Source: Eubacterium sp.
Lineage (GTDB): Bacteria; Bacillota; Clostridia; Oscillospirales; Acutalibacteraceae
Reading direction: 5' to 3'
DNA: 64,000 nucleotides
Assembly (NCBI GenBank): GCA_022511225.1
Contig: JAFLRZ010000011.1
Coordinates: 1-64,000 of the forward strand
The position numbers were made by a program, and so were the translations under genes. Shown here one piece after another: positions 63,246 to 64,000 of this stretch (position 1 is the stretch's first letter; every line of letters begins with the position of its first letter). A model generated the notes under the pieces. It was not told the origin of the DNA, did no database searches, and saw nothing but the letters and a program-made list of their open reading frames with translations.

Positions 63246-64000
63246 TTACCTTTGTACTCTTGCGCCTGCGCCATTAACCTTTGCTTCTACTTCTTTTAAT
63301 GAAGCCATAGACGTATCGCCAGGCGTTGTCATAGCAAGTGCACCGTGAACTACGCCGTAGTTAACAGCTTTCTGTGCATCCTCATAAGTCATAAGTCCGT
63401 AGATAAGACCTGATGCAAAGCTGTCGCCGCCTCCTACTCTGTCGAGGATTTCAAGAGCAGGAAATTCGATAGAATTATAAATTTTGCCGTCTGCCCAGCA
63501 GATAGCCTTCCAGTCATTGACTGTAGCAGTTTTAACTGTACGAAGAGTCGTAGCAATAACCTTGAAATTAGGATATGCCTTTGTAACGGTTTCAATCATC
63601 TTGTAGTAGCCGTCCATATTAAGCTCTTTGAGGTCGGCATCATTACCCTCAACCTCAAAGCCGAGAGATGCAGTGAAATCCTCCTCGTTACCAATCATAA
63701 CGTCAACGTACTTTGCAATTTCCTTGTTGACCTCCTGAGCCTTAGCCTGACCGCCGATACCCTTCCAGAGTGACGGACGGTAGTTGAGGTCGTAAGAAAC
63801 AATAGTGCCGTATTCCTTTGCCTTCTTAACGGCAGTAATAACTGTTTCGGCTGCCGTTTCGGAAAGAGCTGCGTAGATACCGCCTGTGTGGAGCCAGCGT
63901 ACACCGAGAGTACCGAAAATGTAATCCCAGTCAATATCATCAGCCTTGAGCTGAGATGCGGCAGTGTTGCCTCTGTCTGACGCACCGACAGCACCGCGGA
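63246..64000 (-). CDS. PfkB-family sugar kinase (2-keto-3-deoxygluconate kinase-like), N-terminus beyond window
   Basis: Frame is open to the window edge: RGAVGASDRGNTAASQLKADDIDWDYIFGTLGVRWLHTGGIYAAL...YDLNYRPSLWKGIGG...VDVMIGNEEDFTASLG; DRVGGGDSFASGLIYGLM. The listed start at 63698 is internal. Confidence 0.9.
   Translation of the reverse strand, partial: RGAVGASDRGNTAASQLKADDIDWDYIFGTLGVRWLHTGGIYAALSETAAETVITAVKKAKEYGTIVSYDLNYRPSLWKGIGGQAKAQEVNKEIAKYVDVMIGNEEDFTASLGFEVEGNDADLKELNMDGYYKMIETVTKAYPNFKVIATTLRTVKTATVNDWKAICWADGKIYNSIEFPALEILDRVGGGDSFASGLIYGLMTYEDAQKAVNYGVVHGALAMTTPGDTSMASLKEVEAKVNGAGARVQR

Noticed and set aside
63695-63994. 99-aa minus-strand ORF next to the sugar kinase, suggesting a frameshift
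   Set aside because: The kinase frame itself is open through 64000 (RGAVGASDRGN...), so no frameshift is needed

Overview
The window reads as ordinary chromosome from a low-to-mid GC anaerobic Firmicute. A Clostridia / Ruminococcaceae-like origin is inferred from gene content (sporulation yqfC/yqfD, split transketolase, SDR-type mannonate oxidoreductase, rubrerythrin); I could not check taxonomy. Most of the 64 kb is housekeeping: a partial tRNA-Gln at the left edge, mfd-pth, secA, aroK-aroE, acpP, glpK, the secE-nusG-rplK-rplA-rplJ-rplL cluster with recognisable L10-leader and L1-operator-like elements, trmB, gdhA, rsmE, prfA-murI, rsmA, and tktN-tktC. Carbohydrate genes include a GH2 beta-galactosidase, a GH95 alpha-fucosidase, uxuA/uxuB-like, eda and a KDG-kinase-like gene. 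No CRISPR array, prophage, transposase, rRNA operon or obvious defence island was seen. The items most worth a second look are: (1) a compact cell-surface locus at 57.1-59.9 kb, with a small secreted protein ending in an LPXTG-like SPSTG sorting signal, an intergenic hairpin, a class-B-like sortase, and an overlapping LCP protein with 19 His in 40 residues of its predicted cytoplasmic N-terminus; (2) a dispersed element present twice (27.3 kb and 61.8 kb), consisting of a terminator-like hairpin plus a conserved ~95-nt tail with a second conserved hairpin, one copy of which abuts a frameshifted, truncated HTH gene; (3) a TsaC/Sua5-CoaE fusion ORF next to prfA with no prmC between them; (4) tandem MarR-type operators in front of a MarR-ABC-ABC operon; (5) two candidate L1-binding elements flanking rplK; (6) a GGGAGG/CCTCCC palindromic intergenic repeat family. 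All functional calls are from reading the translated sequences; no database search was run.
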